This document shows positions 37,570-47,800 of a stretch of 64,000 bases of DNA, piece by piece. The notes beneath the pieces were generated by a model. That model was given only the letters and a program-made list of their open reading frames with translations. It had not been told where the DNA came from and did no database searches. A program made the position numbers and the translations under genes. The stretch is taken from positions 1,488,001 through 1,552,000 of the forward strand of contig NZ_AP019547.1 of NCBI RefSeq assembly GCF_013168275.1. Direction: 5' to 3'. Origin of the DNA: Candidatus Nitrotoga sp. AM1P (lineage in GTDB: Bacteria; Pseudomonadota; Gammaproteobacteria; Burkholderiales; Gallionellaceae). Numbering within the stretch: position 1 is the stretch's first letter; each line of letters begins with the position of its first letter.

Positions 37570-39069
37570 CTATATGGCATTCCCTGTTTCGCCAGCGTTA
37601 TCCAGTCCAGCCAGTACCATCTCGGCGGCACGTAGCACGGCGCGTGCTTTATTCTGGGTTTCTATCCATTCGCTAGCCGGTACCGAGTCGGCTACCAAGC
37701 CACCCCCAGATTGGACATAAAGAGTGCCTGCTTTGACCACCGCAGTGCGAATGGCAATGGCAAGATCCATATCGCCATTGAAGCCAAGATAGCCGACTGC
37801 ACCCGCATAGATGCCACGCTTGGAAGGCTCCAGTTCGTCGATGATTTCCATCGCGCGGACTTTGGGTGCACCGCTCACCGTGCCAGCCGGGAAGGTAGCT
37901 TTTAATACCTCAATCGCAGCCAGCCCCGGTTTGAGCGTGCCTTCAACATTGGACACAATGTGCATGACGTGCGAATACCGTTCAATCACCATTTTCTCGG
38001 TGAGCTTCACCGTACCCTGCTGCGCGACGCGGCCAACATCATTACGACCGAGGTCTATAAGCATCAGGTGTTCCGCCAGCTCCTTTGGATCGGCCAGCAA
38101 CTCTTGCGCCAATTGGATATCCTGTTGCGGTGTTTTGCCGCGCGGACGTGTGCCAGCAATGGGACGCACAGTCACGTTGTCACCTTCCAGTCGCACCAGA
38201 ATTTCAGGTGAAGCGCCGACCACATGGTGATCGTCCATGTCGTAATAGAACATGTAGGGTGAAGGGTTGATGGAACGTAGCACTCGGTACAGATTGAGCG
38301 GTGAAGCAGGAAATGGCTGGCTCATGCGCTGCGAAGGCACAACCTGCATGATATCGCCATCAAAAATATAGCGCTTGGCCTTGTCTACAGCCTGTTTGTA
38401 GGCTTCCTCACCGAACTCAGATACAGCTTCCTGAGGGGAAAATTGCGGGGCACGTGGTATTTCCACGGGTTGACGCAGCAACTGTGCGAGTTCTTGCAGA
38501 CGCTGCCGTGCCAATGCATAAGCATTTGGCAGTTGCGGATTGGCATGTACGATAAAGAAGAGCTTGCCGGACAGATTGTCCACTACCGCCAGCTGTTCGG
38601 TGAGCATTAGCAGTATATCCGGCGTACCGAGCACGTCCTGTTTTTGCGTTTTGGCCAGACGTGGCTCGATATAGCGTACGGTGTCATAGCCGAAATAACC
38701 AGCCAACCCGCCAGTAAATCGCGGCAGGCCGGGCAGCGGCGCAACCTTGAAACGTGACTGGTAGTCCTTGATGAAATCCAGCGGGTTGTCCGCATTTTGG
38801 ACGGTTTCGCCAGTCGCAGTGGTGAGCGTAATGTGCTTGCCGCGCACCGTAATGCGTGTATCGGCGGGCAGCCCGATAAAAGAATAGCGGCCGAAGCGTT
38901 CACCACCCTGCACTGATTCCAGTAGATAGGAATAAGGTTTGTTGGCGAGCTTAAGATACAGCGACAGTGGCGTATCCAGATCAGCAAAGGTCTCTGCCAC
39001 CAGAGGGATGCGGTTATATCCTTGCTCGGCAAGTTGATCAAAAGCTTGTTCAGAAATGGGATTCAACAC
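37570..39069 (-). CDS. trpE: Anthranilate synthase component I
   Basis: This 499-aa chorismate-utilising enzyme makes anthranilate for tryptophan with the glutamine amidotransferase TrpG, which is not in this window. The N-terminal [22 protein letters not shown] carries the tryptophan-feedback Leu-Leu-Glu-Ser element, which distinguishes TrpE from PabB. The catalytic domain has [35 protein letters not shown] and [16 protein letters not shown]. Translation most likely starts at a GTG (39069) with AGGAGC five bases upstream. It follows gph by about 130 bp on the same strand, the rpe-gph-trpE order common in betaproteobacteria. No leader peptide was found. Confidence 0.96.
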   Translation of the reverse strand: MLNPISEQAFDQLAEQGYNRIPLVAETFADLDTPLSLYLKLANKPYSYLLESVQGGERFGRYSFIGLPADTRITVRGKHITLTTATGETVQNADNPLDFIKDYQSRFKVAPLPGLPRFTGGLAGYFGYDTVRYIEPRLAKTQKQDVLGTPDILLMLTEQLAVVDNLSGKLFFIVHANPQLPNAYALARQRLQELAQLLRQPVEIPRAPQFSPQEAVSEFGEEAYKQAVDKAKRYIFDGDIMQVVPSQRMSQPFPASPLNLYRVLRSINPSPYMFYYDMDDHHVVGASPEILVRLEGDNVTVRPIAGTRPRGKTPQQDIQLAQELLADPKELAEHLMLIDLGRNDVGRVAQQGTVKLTEKMVIERYSHVMHIVSNVEGTLKPGLAAIEVLKATFPAGTVSGAPKVRAMEIIDELEPSKRGIYAGAVGYLGFNGDMDLAIAIRTAVVKAGTLYVQSGGGLVADSVPASEWIETQNKARAVLRAAEMVLAGLDNAGETGNAI

Positions 39070-39200
39070 GAATTGCTCCTAACTCAAAAAATGGGAAAAC
39101 GGCAGCACTAAAACGGGGCTGCCACACCGAACGGAGTGGTGATCACCATCGCCATGCAGTAGTTTCTCTCCAGATTTTGAAATTTTCGTGTGTCATCAGG

Positions 39201-39887
39201 TCATATTTTTTGAATCAGCTTGATCACATCTGGCAGCGTGTCGATCACAGCATCCAGATCCAGTCTATCCACCGGCTCGCCGTGATTGTAACCATAGGGC
39301 ACGCAAACTATGGGACAGCCGGCGGCGCGTGCAGCAACCGAGTCATTGAGTGAATCGCCGATCAGCAACACTTGCTCCACCGGAACGCCGAAAAACTTTG
39401 CAGCGTGCAGCAACGGCAGCGGGTGTGGTTTTTTTTCCGGCAGGCTGTCGCCGGACAGCACGATCTCGAAATAATGCGCAAGCCCTAAACCCTCAAGCAG
39501 GGGCTCAGTGTAGCGTTTTACCTTGTTGGTAATGCAGCCCAGGCGGAACCCAGCCGCCTGCATGGCGTCCAGCCCGGCAATCACCCCCTCAAACGGTTTA
39601 CTCTGTAATAGCAGCTCCTTGTAGTGCTGTTCGAAAATCGGCAGCGCCTGTTCATATAGATTTGCATCCGGCTCGGCATACATGTCACCGGTCAGCGCGC
39701 GTTTAACCAGCCAACTGACCCCATTGCCGATGTAGCTTGTCAGCAAATCTTGCGACACGGCAGGACGGCCCAGGTCACGCAACATGCAATTAGCAGAGGC
39801 CACCAGTTCAGGTGCAGTATGAAGTAACGTGCCATCCAGATCGATAAGGATAGCGGAGATTCTCAGTGGGAAATGTGCTCGCACCAT
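39201..39887 (-). CDS. gph: Phosphoglycolate phosphatase (HAD family)
   Basis: This 228-aa HAD hydrolase has the nucleophile motif LIDLDGTLLHT (Asp18 and Asp20 area), CITNKVKRYTEPLL and LLIGDSLNDSVAARAAGCPIV. It dephosphorylates 2-phosphoglycolate, from Rubisco oxygenation or from DNA 3'-end repair. The sequence follows the Gph family closely, including GVPYGYNHG near the end. The start overlaps the rpe stop as TAATG, so the two are coupled. The HAD family is broad, but the rpe-gph-trpE order makes Gph the best name. Confidence 0.93.
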   Translation of the reverse strand: MVRAHFPLRISAILIDLDGTLLHTAPELVASANCMLRDLGRPAVSQDLLTSYIGNGVSWLVKRALTGDMYAEPDANLYEQALPIFEQHYKELLLQSKPFEGVIAGLDAMQAAGFRLGCITNKVKRYTEPLLEGLGLAHYFEIVLSGDSLPEKKPHPLPLLHAAKFFGVPVEQVLLIGDSLNDSVAARAAGCPIVCVPYGYNHGEPVDRLDLDAVIDTLPDVIKLIQKI

Positions 39888-40570
39888 TATTTCCTTACTT
39901 TGGCTAGTTCAGCGCGCAAAGCGGCGATGATGGAATCATAGCGGTGCGGATCCGTGTCCTTGCCGGCACCATACACAGCGGAGCCGGCTACGAAGGTATC
40001 GCAACCCGCAGCAGCAATTTCCGCAATATTGCTGGTGTTCACACCACCGTCGATTTCCAGCATGATGTCGCGCCCGCTTTCATTAATTTTTTGGCGCGCA
40101 GTGCGTAGCTTGTTCAGGGCATCAGGGATAAATTTCTGACCGCCGAAGCCGGGATTCACCGACATAATCAGGATCAAGTCAATTTTGTCCATGACATGGT
40201 CGAGATAGCTCAATGGCGTACCAGGATTGAATACTAGCCCGGCCTTACAGCCGTTTTCCTTGATCAAGCTGAGAGTGCGGTCGATGTGCTCGGACGCTTC
40301 CGGATGAAAGGAGATGATATTGGCACCGGCTTTGGCGAAGTCCGGGATGATACGGTCCACCGGCTTGACCATCAGGTGTACGTCGATCTCTGCTTGGGTA
40401 ATCGGACGAATGGCAGAACACACCAGCGGACCAATGGTCAGGTTGGGTACGTAATGGTTGTCCATCACGTCGAAGTGGATAATATCCGCGCCGGAGGCAA
40501 TGACATTGATGACTTCTTCGCCGAGCTTGGCGAAATTGGCGGAAAGAATGCTAGGTGCAATTTTGTACAT
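39887..40570 (-). CDS. rpe: Ribulose-phosphate 3-epimerase
   Basis: This 227-aa TIM-barrel epimerase interconverts ribulose 5-phosphate and xylulose 5-phosphate in the pentose phosphate or Calvin cycle. It opens [16 protein letters not shown] and contains [41 protein letters not shown] and MLEIDGGVN with the phosphate-binding AGSAVYGA. All catalytic Asp and metal His segments are present. It overlaps gph by one base and follows pabB by about 110 bp on the same strand. Confidence 0.96.
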   Translation of the reverse strand: MYKIAPSILSANFAKLGEEVINVIASGADIIHFDVMDNHYVPNLTIGPLVCSAIRPITQAEIDVHLMVKPVDRIIPDFAKAGANIISFHPEASEHIDRTLSLIKENGCKAGLVFNPGTPLSYLDHVMDKIDLILIMSVNPGFGGQKFIPDALNKLRTARQKINESGRDIMLEIDGGVNTSNIAEIAAAGCDTFVAGSAVYGAGKDTDPHRYDSIIAALRAELAKVRK

Positions 40571-40683
40571 GGCGACGCCTTTAACAAGTTTAAATTTGAA
40601 GCACGCATTCTACCCGAAACTTTCCCGATGAATAAATGCAACAGTAGACAGCTCACTGCTTTTCCAAAGTAAATGACTGAACG

Positions 40684-42057
40684 TTATTCTTCTCGCTCAT
40701 ATTCACCGCCATATTGTTGCAAGAGCTTCAGCATTGCCGCCGCTTTATCTAACGTCTCTTGATATTCTGCATTGGCGTCAGAATCCGCTACGATCCCGCC
40801 ACCCGCCCAAAAACGAATTTCGCCATCGGCGAATACCAAAGTACGGATAGTGATGTTGCTATCCATATTGCCATCAAAACCGATGTAACCAATCGCACCG
40901 CAATATACCCCACGTCGATGCAGCTCCAATTGTTCGATGATTTGCATGGCGCGTTGTTTAGGTGCACCCGTTACAGAGCCACCGGGAAAACAATCGCGTA
41001 ACAATGCCAGCGCATCACGCCCCGGCGCAAGCTGACCAGTGACGGTACTTACCAGATGGTGTACTTGGGCAAAACTTTCCAGTTCGAACAGCTTGGGTAC
41101 TTGCACTGAACCAGATATACAGCTCTTGCCCAGGTCGTTACGCAGCAAATCAACAATCATTAGGTTCTCTGCACGGTCTTTGTCGCTATGGCCCAACTCT
41201 TGTGCCATCTTCGTATCGTCGTGCAGATTGTTTTGACGCGGGCGCGTACCTTTGATCGGATTAGTTTCGACGTGCCCCTGCTGTACTTGCAAAAATCGTT
41301 CCGGCGAGGCGCATAAAATTTGCACCTGCGGAAAATTAAGAAAAGCAGAATAAGGTGCCGGGCTCAGACGACGCAATTCGAGATATGCTTGTAGCGAATC
41401 ACCGGAAGCACGTGCTGCATAGCGTTGCGCCAAATTGACTTGATAACAATCACCCGCGTGCAAGTAGCGTTGTATGACATCAAATGCGGATTTATACCCC
41501 GCACGGGTAAAATTCGACTGAATGCGACCATGTACCTTGAATTTTTCCTGAGGCGCGTTACTGTTCTGTTGCAATCGCGCAAGGATTTGCGGCAACACTT
41601 GTTCTGTTCCTTGCTCACGTTGCTGTGATACCAGATGTGTCGTCTTTTCCTGATGATCCAGCACAATCGCCCAGTCGTAGATGCCAACCATCATGTCCGG
41701 CAGATGTTCAGTTTCCTGTGCCTGTGTGGGTAAAGTAAACAGGCGGCGCGCCAGATCGTAGCCCCAGTAGCCTAGTGCACCTCCCAAAAAGGGAATGCCC
41801 GGTATTGCTGCGACGGGTGCACCCAATTGCTGGCGCAAAAGTTCAAATGGATCACTGGCTGAACGCTGCACACCGGTTGCATTTGTAATTTCCGTGTATG
41901 TACCCTGTGTGACCAGCGTGGCGATGGGTTGTGCGCATAGAATGTCGTAACGCCCTCGCCCACCGCTGTCCAGCCACACCGCCCAAGGCAAATCGGCGAT
42001 GGCCGCGAAGTAAGCGGCAGCATTGGCAGCATTGGGAAGGGAGGCTCTATAAAACAT
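40684..42057 (-). CDS. pabB: Aminodeoxychorismate synthase component I
   Basis: This 457-aa chorismate-binding enzyme makes 4-amino-4-deoxychorismate for folate. The C-terminal catalytic domain shows YQVNLAQRYAA, SPERFLQVQQGHVETNPIKGTRPR (the PIKGT form with the PabB-type Lys, where TrpE has PIAGT), IVDLLRNDLGKSCISGSVQVP and GAPKQRAMQIIEQLE. The N-terminal half is more divergent and lacks the tryptophan-binding LLES element of TrpE. No pabA or pabC is adjacent. It sits between rpoZ and rpe on the minus strand with a 282-bp gap upstream. Confidence 0.92.
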   Translation of the reverse strand: MFYRASLPNAANAAAYFAAIADLPWAVWLDSGGRGRYDILCAQPIATLVTQGTYTEITNATGVQRSASDPFELLRQQLGAPVAAIPGIPFLGGALGYWGYDLARRLFTLPTQAQETEHLPDMMVGIYDWAIVLDHQEKTTHLVSQQREQGTEQVLPQILARLQQNSNAPQEKFKVHGRIQSNFTRAGYKSAFDVIQRYLHAGDCYQVNLAQRYAARASGDSLQAYLELRRLSPAPYSAFLNFPQVQILCASPERFLQVQQGHVETNPIKGTRPRQNNLHDDTKMAQELGHSDKDRAENLMIVDLLRNDLGKSCISGSVQVPKLFELESFAQVHHLVSTVTGQLAPGRDALALLRDCFPGGSVTGAPKQRAMQIIEQLELHRRGVYCGAIGYIGFDGNMDSNITIRTLVFADGEIRFWAGGGIVADSDANAEYQETLDKAAAMLKLLQQYGGEYEREE

Positions 42058-42084
42058 CGGGTTGGTGGGTGAAAAGGAAGACTT

Positions 42085-42141
42085 ATGTCGCTTCGCAGTC
42101 TGCTCGATCAGCTCAAGTCCCGCATTGCGGGCTCAAGCTAG
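42085..42141 (+). CDS. Possible 18-aa small ORF divergent from pabB
   Basis: AGGAAG lies 4 bases before an ATG that opens the 18-codon frame MSLRSLLDQLKSRIAGSS, ending TAG. The ribosome site is good and the peptide would form an amphipathic helix. It points away from pabB, beginning 27 bp from its start. No homologue is recognised, and a frame this short can arise by chance. Confidence 0.25.
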   Translation: MSLRSLLDQLKSRIAGSS

Positions 42142-42339
42142 CAATTCGATTTATTTAGGTAAGAGCGGATATAGTGAGCTTGGATTAAAGAATGGAATGC
42201 ATTTTTATACAACAGAATTACAGAGCGATTAAATCAACTTTGCGCAACCTAATCCCTCTTTAGTTCTGATATTTTTGTTCAGGTCGCTTATCTATTGCAG
42301 CGGAAATTACAAATGCAAAGTAGCTGGGAACTATGAGGC

Positions 42340-42546
42340 CTAGGCTATTCCACGAATGAGAATTTCCAGTCCTACCTTTCCTTCACTGATTTCGCGCAGA
42401 GCAATTACAGTAGGCTTATCTTTACATTCTGCCACTAGATAGCTGGCGCCATTGGCCAACTGACGTGCGCGGTAGGCGGCAGCCAAGGTGAGTTCAAATC
42501 GGTTAGGGATGTTTACCAAACAGTCGTCTATCGTTACACGAGCCAT
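42340..42546 (-). CDS. rpoZ: RNA polymerase omega subunit
   Basis: This 68-aa protein begins [31 protein letters not shown], the conserved opening of bacterial omega, which latches beta-prime during polymerase assembly. The C-terminal tail is diverged as usual. It overlaps the end of gmk by 13 bases, the standard gmk-rpoZ pairing. A spoT gene commonly follows rpoZ in related bacteria, but here pabB follows after a 282-bp gap. Confidence 0.95.
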   Translation of the reverse strand: MARVTIDDCLVNIPNRFELTLAAAYRARQLANGASYLVAECKDKPTVIALREISEGKVGLEILIRGIA

Positions 42547-43169
42547 GGTGTAGTGTCTCCTTTTTGCAGTTGATTAATCAAAGTTTGCTGGCGTGCGAGT
42601 TGTCTATCGCGGCGAAGTCCTGCGGCAACGACGATGGCATTGAGCTGTTGCAAAGCAATGTCCAGCTTATCATTAATAATAACATAATCAAACTCTACGA
42701 CATGGGCGATGTCTTCTTTCGCGGCGTGCAAGCGTTGTGCGATCACTTTGACATCATCCTGTCCGCGCCCATGCAGGCGATTCTCCAGCGCTTGCAAAGA
42801 GGGGGGCAGGATGAAGATGCTGATGCAATCCGGAAATGCGCGCCGTACTTGCGCCGCGCCCTGCCAATCAATTTCCAATAGTACGTCACGTCCGCTCAAA
42901 ATTTCAGCTTCAATCCAGGATTGCGAAGTGCCATAGAAGTTGCCATATACCTCAGCGCTTTCCAAAAAATCACCATGCTTTGCCATATCCAGGAAAGTTT
43001 CACGGCTCACAAAATGATAATCTTCCCCCTCGGTCTCGCTTGGGCGAGGCGCTCGCGTCGTGTAGGAAACAGATATACCAACCTGTTGATTACTGGCCAG
43101 CAACGAGCGAACCAGGCTGGTTTTTCCTGCACCCGACGGTGCACTGACAATAAAGAGATTTCCCGGCAT
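42534..43169 (-). CDS. gmk: Guanylate kinase
   Basis: This 211-aa P-loop kinase phosphorylates GMP to GDP. It starts [24 protein letters not shown] (Walker A at about residues 9-18) and contains [27 protein letters not shown] (GMP-binding segment), [11 protein letters not shown] and [13 protein letters not shown]. Length and motifs are normal. It is translationally coupled to rpoZ by a 13-base overlap. Confidence 0.96.
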   Translation of the reverse strand: MPGNLFIVSAPSGAGKTSLVRSLLASNQQVGISVSYTTRAPRPSETEGEDYHFVSRETFLDMAKHGDFLESAEVYGNFYGTSQSWIEAEILSGRDVLLEIDWQGAAQVRRAFPDCISIFILPPSLQALENRLHGRGQDDVKVIAQRLHAAKEDIAHVVEFDYVIINDKLDIALQQLNAIVVAAGLRRDRQLARQQTLINQLQKGDTTPWLV

Positions 43170-43534
43170 ATTTATGTATTAAGCATCTTTAAACATTGAG
43201 CAGTATTTTCAACACAAAACTCCACTGCGAAGCGCAATGTAATTTTATCATCAACTGGTAGGAGCTTCTGAAAATTCAGTGCTTGCCCAAACTCAAGTCA
43301 TGCAAACAAATTCGCTGCGTTGTACATGTCTCATGTACAAATTTTCTGCCTAGGCTCTTTGAGTAATTACCGACTGAAACTAGAATTACGGACTGACAAG
43401 TTAAATATATATGCGGCATATTTTCTGTGCACGAAATGGAATAACTTGATATTTTTACTTGTTTCAGCTGCTTAAAGCTCCGCCAATACACGCAGGTAAG
43501 CGATGGGGTAAAGGCTCGCTGTGAAAATCCCACG
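43170..43534. other. Gene-free stretch between gmk and the 43535 gene (365 bp)
   Basis: I see no supported gene on either strand. The one notable item is a perfect inverted repeat, TTGTACATG (43320-43328) and CATGTACAA (43332-43340) around TCT, followed on the plus strand by ATTTTC. It could be an operator or a weak AT-rich hairpin at the end of a transcript. Confidence 0.5.
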
Positions 43535-44419
43535 TTAAAAGGATAAGCGCGTAATTTCTTTTGTCCCTGTGATGCCGTCCACTGTGTAGTTAAAGGTAGC
43601 ACTCGAATAATCGTGGAATATAAATGTACCCGTCCCAACCGGCGTTACTACAAGCTGGCCAGGGTCGTATGTTACACCCAGGTAAGTACCTGTCGTCTTG
43701 TAAATTGGGCCAGAATAAGCAGTAGGACTTAACCATTGTCCCGGCTGGAGCGTATACCATATAGGCTGACCCGCTTGGTCATACACAAACCATGCGGCAA
43801 ATATTCGATCACTGGGGTGTTGCATAATACTGAAACCCATGCCGGATTCCTGTGGATTCCACCAGTGGTCGGTATAGTCAACCAGAGGAAACGGCCCGGT
43901 TTTGGACGCATAACTATCAGTGACAGTAAACTGTGCCGAGCCCAACTGCACTGCTGGGAAGGCAATACCTGTACTTGGTTTGTATGTGCGAAAAACATCG
44001 ACACTAAATACACCTGGTGGAAACTGTCCCAGTTTAATGTCAAGATCTGGCACTGGGAACGGCACACCGAAGTCTGCACAATCAGGATTTGCGATAAGAT
44101 CGACTCTAATAACAGTGCCTACCTGTTTTAGTTGTACGGGAACACGAGGGTCATATAAACATGAACTCCCCACCTCTATTTTAACTACAACTGACTCCAG
44201 ACTTTTCGGGTTGGCTGGATGTATTGTTACATTTTCTGCTACAGCGGTTGTCATTACACCGAAAGTCATTCCGATCAAGAGTACCCTCTTGGCAGATGAA
44301 AAACTACTTAACCGAAAATCGTCTATGACGTTCCCAATGTATACAAACAAGCGTTTTGCATCCTCTTTTAAAAAACAAAATGCCGTATCTATGATTTTTT
44401 CATGTCTGATTTTCATCAT
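43535..44419 (-). CDS. Secreted protein of unknown function with WWNPQESGMGF motif
   Basis: This 294-aa protein has an uncertain start. An AAGG site precedes two ATGs at the annotated start, but the clear signal-peptide-like segment (KRVLLIGMTFGVMTTAVAEN) lies at about residues 44-63. Either the protein has an unusually long N-region or translation starts further in. The mature part is beta-rich. It contains DHWWNPQESGMGFSIMQH followed by IFAAWFVYDQAGQPIWY, a pattern I recall from exported proteins of proteobacteria where it often occurs near the C-terminus. The function of these proteins is unknown. It is monocistronic, and divergent from gltB. Confidence 0.65.
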   Translation of the reverse strand: MMKIRHEKIIDTAFCFLKEDAKRLFVYIGNVIDDFRLSSFSSAKRVLLIGMTFGVMTTAVAENVTIHPANPKSLESVVVKIEVGSSCLYDPRVPVQLKQVGTVIRVDLIANPDCADFGVPFPVPDLDIKLGQFPPGVFSVDVFRTYKPSTGIAFPAVQLGSAQFTVTDSYASKTGPFPLVDYTDHWWNPQESGMGFSIMQHPSDRIFAAWFVYDQAGQPIWYTLQPGQWLSPTAYSGPIYKTTGTYLGVTYDPGQLVVTPVGTGTFIFHDYSSATFNYTVDGITGTKEITRLSF

Positions 44420-44705
44420 AAGCGCCTTTTCTATTCCCAGGATTAATCTGTGGTTGGACGGCGGCCATTATTTAGATAGCGATAGTCAAGAGTAATAAAA
44501 TTTTGAGTGTACCCTTAGTTCGCCATTATGGTTTGCTGTTGTTCCGGAAAAATAACATAGTCGTCTCGAGTTTATTGTTGCACCGTGTAAAGAAAGTGTG
44601 GGCGCTAGCGCGACACCTGACTTAGGGCATGGTCTCTAGGCTTTATTCTTAAGTGGAGATACACCGCCATATAACCTGAATTTCATATTTCGAACAGGTT
44701 CTAGG
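44420..44705. other. Gene-free stretch upstream of the gltB promoter
   Basis: The interval between the secreted-protein gene and the gltB promoter is AT-rich and has no supported gene. It should hold the divergent promoter of the 44419 gene, but no clear match was found. Confidence 0.4.
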
Positions 44706-44734
44706 TTGCTGTTCGTCCCGAGACAAGGTAATAT
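44706..44734 (+). promoter_or_regulatory. Candidate gltB promoter
   Basis: TTGCTG (44706-44711) and TAATAT (44729-44734) are separated by exactly 17 bases. Transcription would start near 44741 and give a leader of about 100 nt that contains a terminator-like hairpin. Confidence 0.45.
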
Positions 44735-44785
44735 TTCCGCCCTTTCGCTTTGTATTTTGTGAGCATAGATTGTATGGGTAACGCT

Positions 44786-44812
44786 GTGGCGATGTGTGTC
44801 GCCACTTTTTTT
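44786..44812 (+). terminator. Intrinsic terminator in the gltB leader (possible attenuator)
   Basis: GTGGCGA (44786-44792) pairs with TCGCCAC (44799-44805) around TGTGTG and is followed by seven T residues (44806-44812). It lies 31 bp upstream of the gltB start on the coding strand. The nearest upstream gene runs the other way, so this hairpin does not end a known gene. It most likely sits within the gltB leader and could control read-through. Confidence 0.65.
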
Positions 44813-44843
44813 GGGGTTAATGATTTTTAATGAGGAACAACGT

Positions 44844-47800
44844 GTGAGTCATTCTTCGTTGCCGGTCCAGCAGGGTTTGTATGACCCGCGCCATGAGCAC
44901 GATGCGTGCGGAGTAGGCTTTGTGGCGCATATCAAGGGTAAGCAGAGCCATGACATGATCTGTCAAGGCCTGCAGATACTCAAAAATCTTACTCATCGCG
45001 GCGCGGTGGGCGCTGACCCCTTGGCGGGAGATGGTGCGGGTATTCTGATCCAGGTTCCAGATGCATTTTTGCGTAAATCATGCGCTGCACAGGATATATC
45101 CCTGCCGGCATCGGGCAAATACGGGGTGGGTATATTGTTCCTGCCGCGCGATACGGCGGCGCGTGCCGCCTGCGAGCAGGTGATTGCCGACAAGATTGCT
45201 GCGGAAGGACAAATTTTGTTGGGCTGGCGTGATGTGCCGGTAGACAATGGTAGCTTGGGCGAAAGCGTTAAGGCGGTTGAGCCATTGGTACGCCAAGTAT
45301 TCATTGGGTGCGGTTCGAATTGCACGGACGTCGACAGCTTCGAGCGTAAATTGTTTGTTATTCGCAAGATTGCAGAGCACGCTGTGCGCGGCCTGCCCAA
45401 TGAACAAGGGCGAGGATTCTATATACCGTCGTTTTCTGCGCGCACTATCGTATACAAGGGAATGTTGTTGGCCGACCAGGTCGGCGAATATTACCTCGAT
45501 CTGCAAGATGAAAGTATGGTCAGCGCATTGGCGATGGTACATCAACGTTTTTCCACCAATACTTTCCCCTCCTGGGATCTGGCGCATCCATTCCGTATGA
45601 TTGCGCACAACGGCGAGATCAACACCTTGCGCGGTAACGTGAACTGGATGACGGCGCGTCATGCAGCGATGTCATCCAGTTTGCTGGGCGCAGATCTGGA
45701 AAAATTGTGGCCGTTAATTGTGGAAGGCCAGTCTGATTCCGCCTGTTTTGATAATGCACTGGAATTGCTGGTGGCAGGTGGTTATTCGCTGCCACACGCG
45801 ATGATGCTGCTGATTCCTGAAGCCTGGGCAGGGAACCCATTGATGGATGAAGAGCGCCGCGCGTTTTATGAATACCATGCTGCGTTGATGGAGCCGTGGG
45901 ATGGCCCCGCCGCCGTGGCTTTCACGGATGGTCGCATGATCGGCGCGACGCTGGATCGCAACGGCCTGCGCCCGGCGCGCTATCTGATTACAGATGATGA
46001 CTTGGTGTTAATGGCATCTGAAATGGGTGTGCTGGATATTCCACAAAACAAAATTGTGAAAAAGTGGCGACTACAGCCGGGCAAGATGTTCCTCATCGAT
46101 CTGAAAGCCGGCCGCATCATAGATGACACCGAATTGAAGCAGCAGCTCGCTACCGCAAAACCGTATCGCGAGTGGATTGAAAAGTCACGTTATTTCCTCG
46201 GCGACCTGCCAAGTGTAGACGTAAAGAAAGTACTCAAGGAAAGCTTGTTAGACACCAGTCTGCTGGATACTCAGCAGGCATTTGGCTATTCTCAGGAAGA
46301 CATCAAATTCATTCTTGCGCCCATGGCTGCCGCAGGGGAAGAAGCAACCGGCTCTATGGGTAATGATGCTACCTTGCCTGTGCTGTCGGATAAAAACAAA
46401 GTTCTGTACAGCTATTTCAAGCAGCTTTTCGCTCAGGTGACTAATCCGCCTATCGATCCGATCCGTGAAGAGATTGTCATGTCACTTACCTCGTTTATTG
46501 GACCAAAGCCCAATCTGCTCGGTATCGACGAGACCGATCCGCCGCTGCGTCTTGAGGTACATCAGCCTGTGCTATCCAATGAAGATTTAGCCAAACTGCG
46601 CGACATCAGCACATTAACTCAAGGACGTTACAAGGCGCTGGTGTTGGATATCACTTATCCTGCGGCACAGGGCGCAGCGGGTTGCGAGGGCGCAATAAAG
46701 GCACTGAGTGCCGCAGCCGATCAGGCGGTGGCGGATGGTTACAACGTGCTGATTTTGTCCGACCGTGCGATTTCAAGTATACGCGTGGCGATTCCGGCTT
46801 TGCTGGCTTGTGCGGGAGTGCATCATCATCTGGTACGCGAAGGGCTGCGCACCAGCACCGGACTGGTGGTGGATTCTGGTTCTGTGCGTGAAACCCATCA
46901 CTTCGCACTCCTTGCCGGTTATGGCGCTGAGGCGATATGCCCGTGGCTGGCCTATGAAACTATTGCTGCCATGAGCGATTATTTACCTGCGGGTCTATCG
47001 AACAAGGATGCAAATAAACGTTTCATTAAAGCAATAAACAAGGGGCTGCTCAAGGTAATGTCCAAAATGGGCATCTCCACTTATCAGTCTTATTGCGGCG
47101 GACAGATTTTCGAGGCAATCGGCCTGAACGCTGATTTTGTATCGCAGTATTTCACCGGCACGGCGACTCAGATCGAAGGCATAGGCTTACATGAAGTGGC
47201 CGAAGAAGCGATGCGTATTCATCAAGCCGCTTTCGGCAACGATCCGGTGTTGTCCAATGCCCTGGAAGCGGGAGGAGAATATGCCTATCGTGTGCGGGGT
47301 GAAGAGCATATGTGGACGCCGGATGTCATCGCCAAGCTGCAACATGCCACGCGTTCCAATAACGGACAGACGTACAAAGAATATGCGAAGCTGATTAACG
47401 ATCAGACTCAGCGCATGAAGACATTGCGCGGCTTGTTCGAGATCAAGTCAGCTGGCGCGCCCGTGCCGCTGGCAGAGGTCGAGCCGGCAAAAGAGATCGT
47501 CAAACGTTTTGCTACGGGAGCAATGTCGCTTGGATCTATTTCCACCGAGGCGCACACCGCTTTGGCCATCGCAATGAACCGTATCGGGGGAAAATCTAAT
47601 ACGGGCGAAGGTGGCGAAGACCCGATGCGTTTCAAGTCAATTAAAGGTGGCGAGAAACTATCTGAAATTATAGGCAAAGGGCGCATTGAAGCTGATCTGA
47701 CTTTATTGCCAGGCGATTCATTGCGCTCCAAAATAAAACAAGTGGCCTCGGGTCGCTTTGGTGTAACAGCGGAATACTTGACGAGCGCCGATCAAATTCA

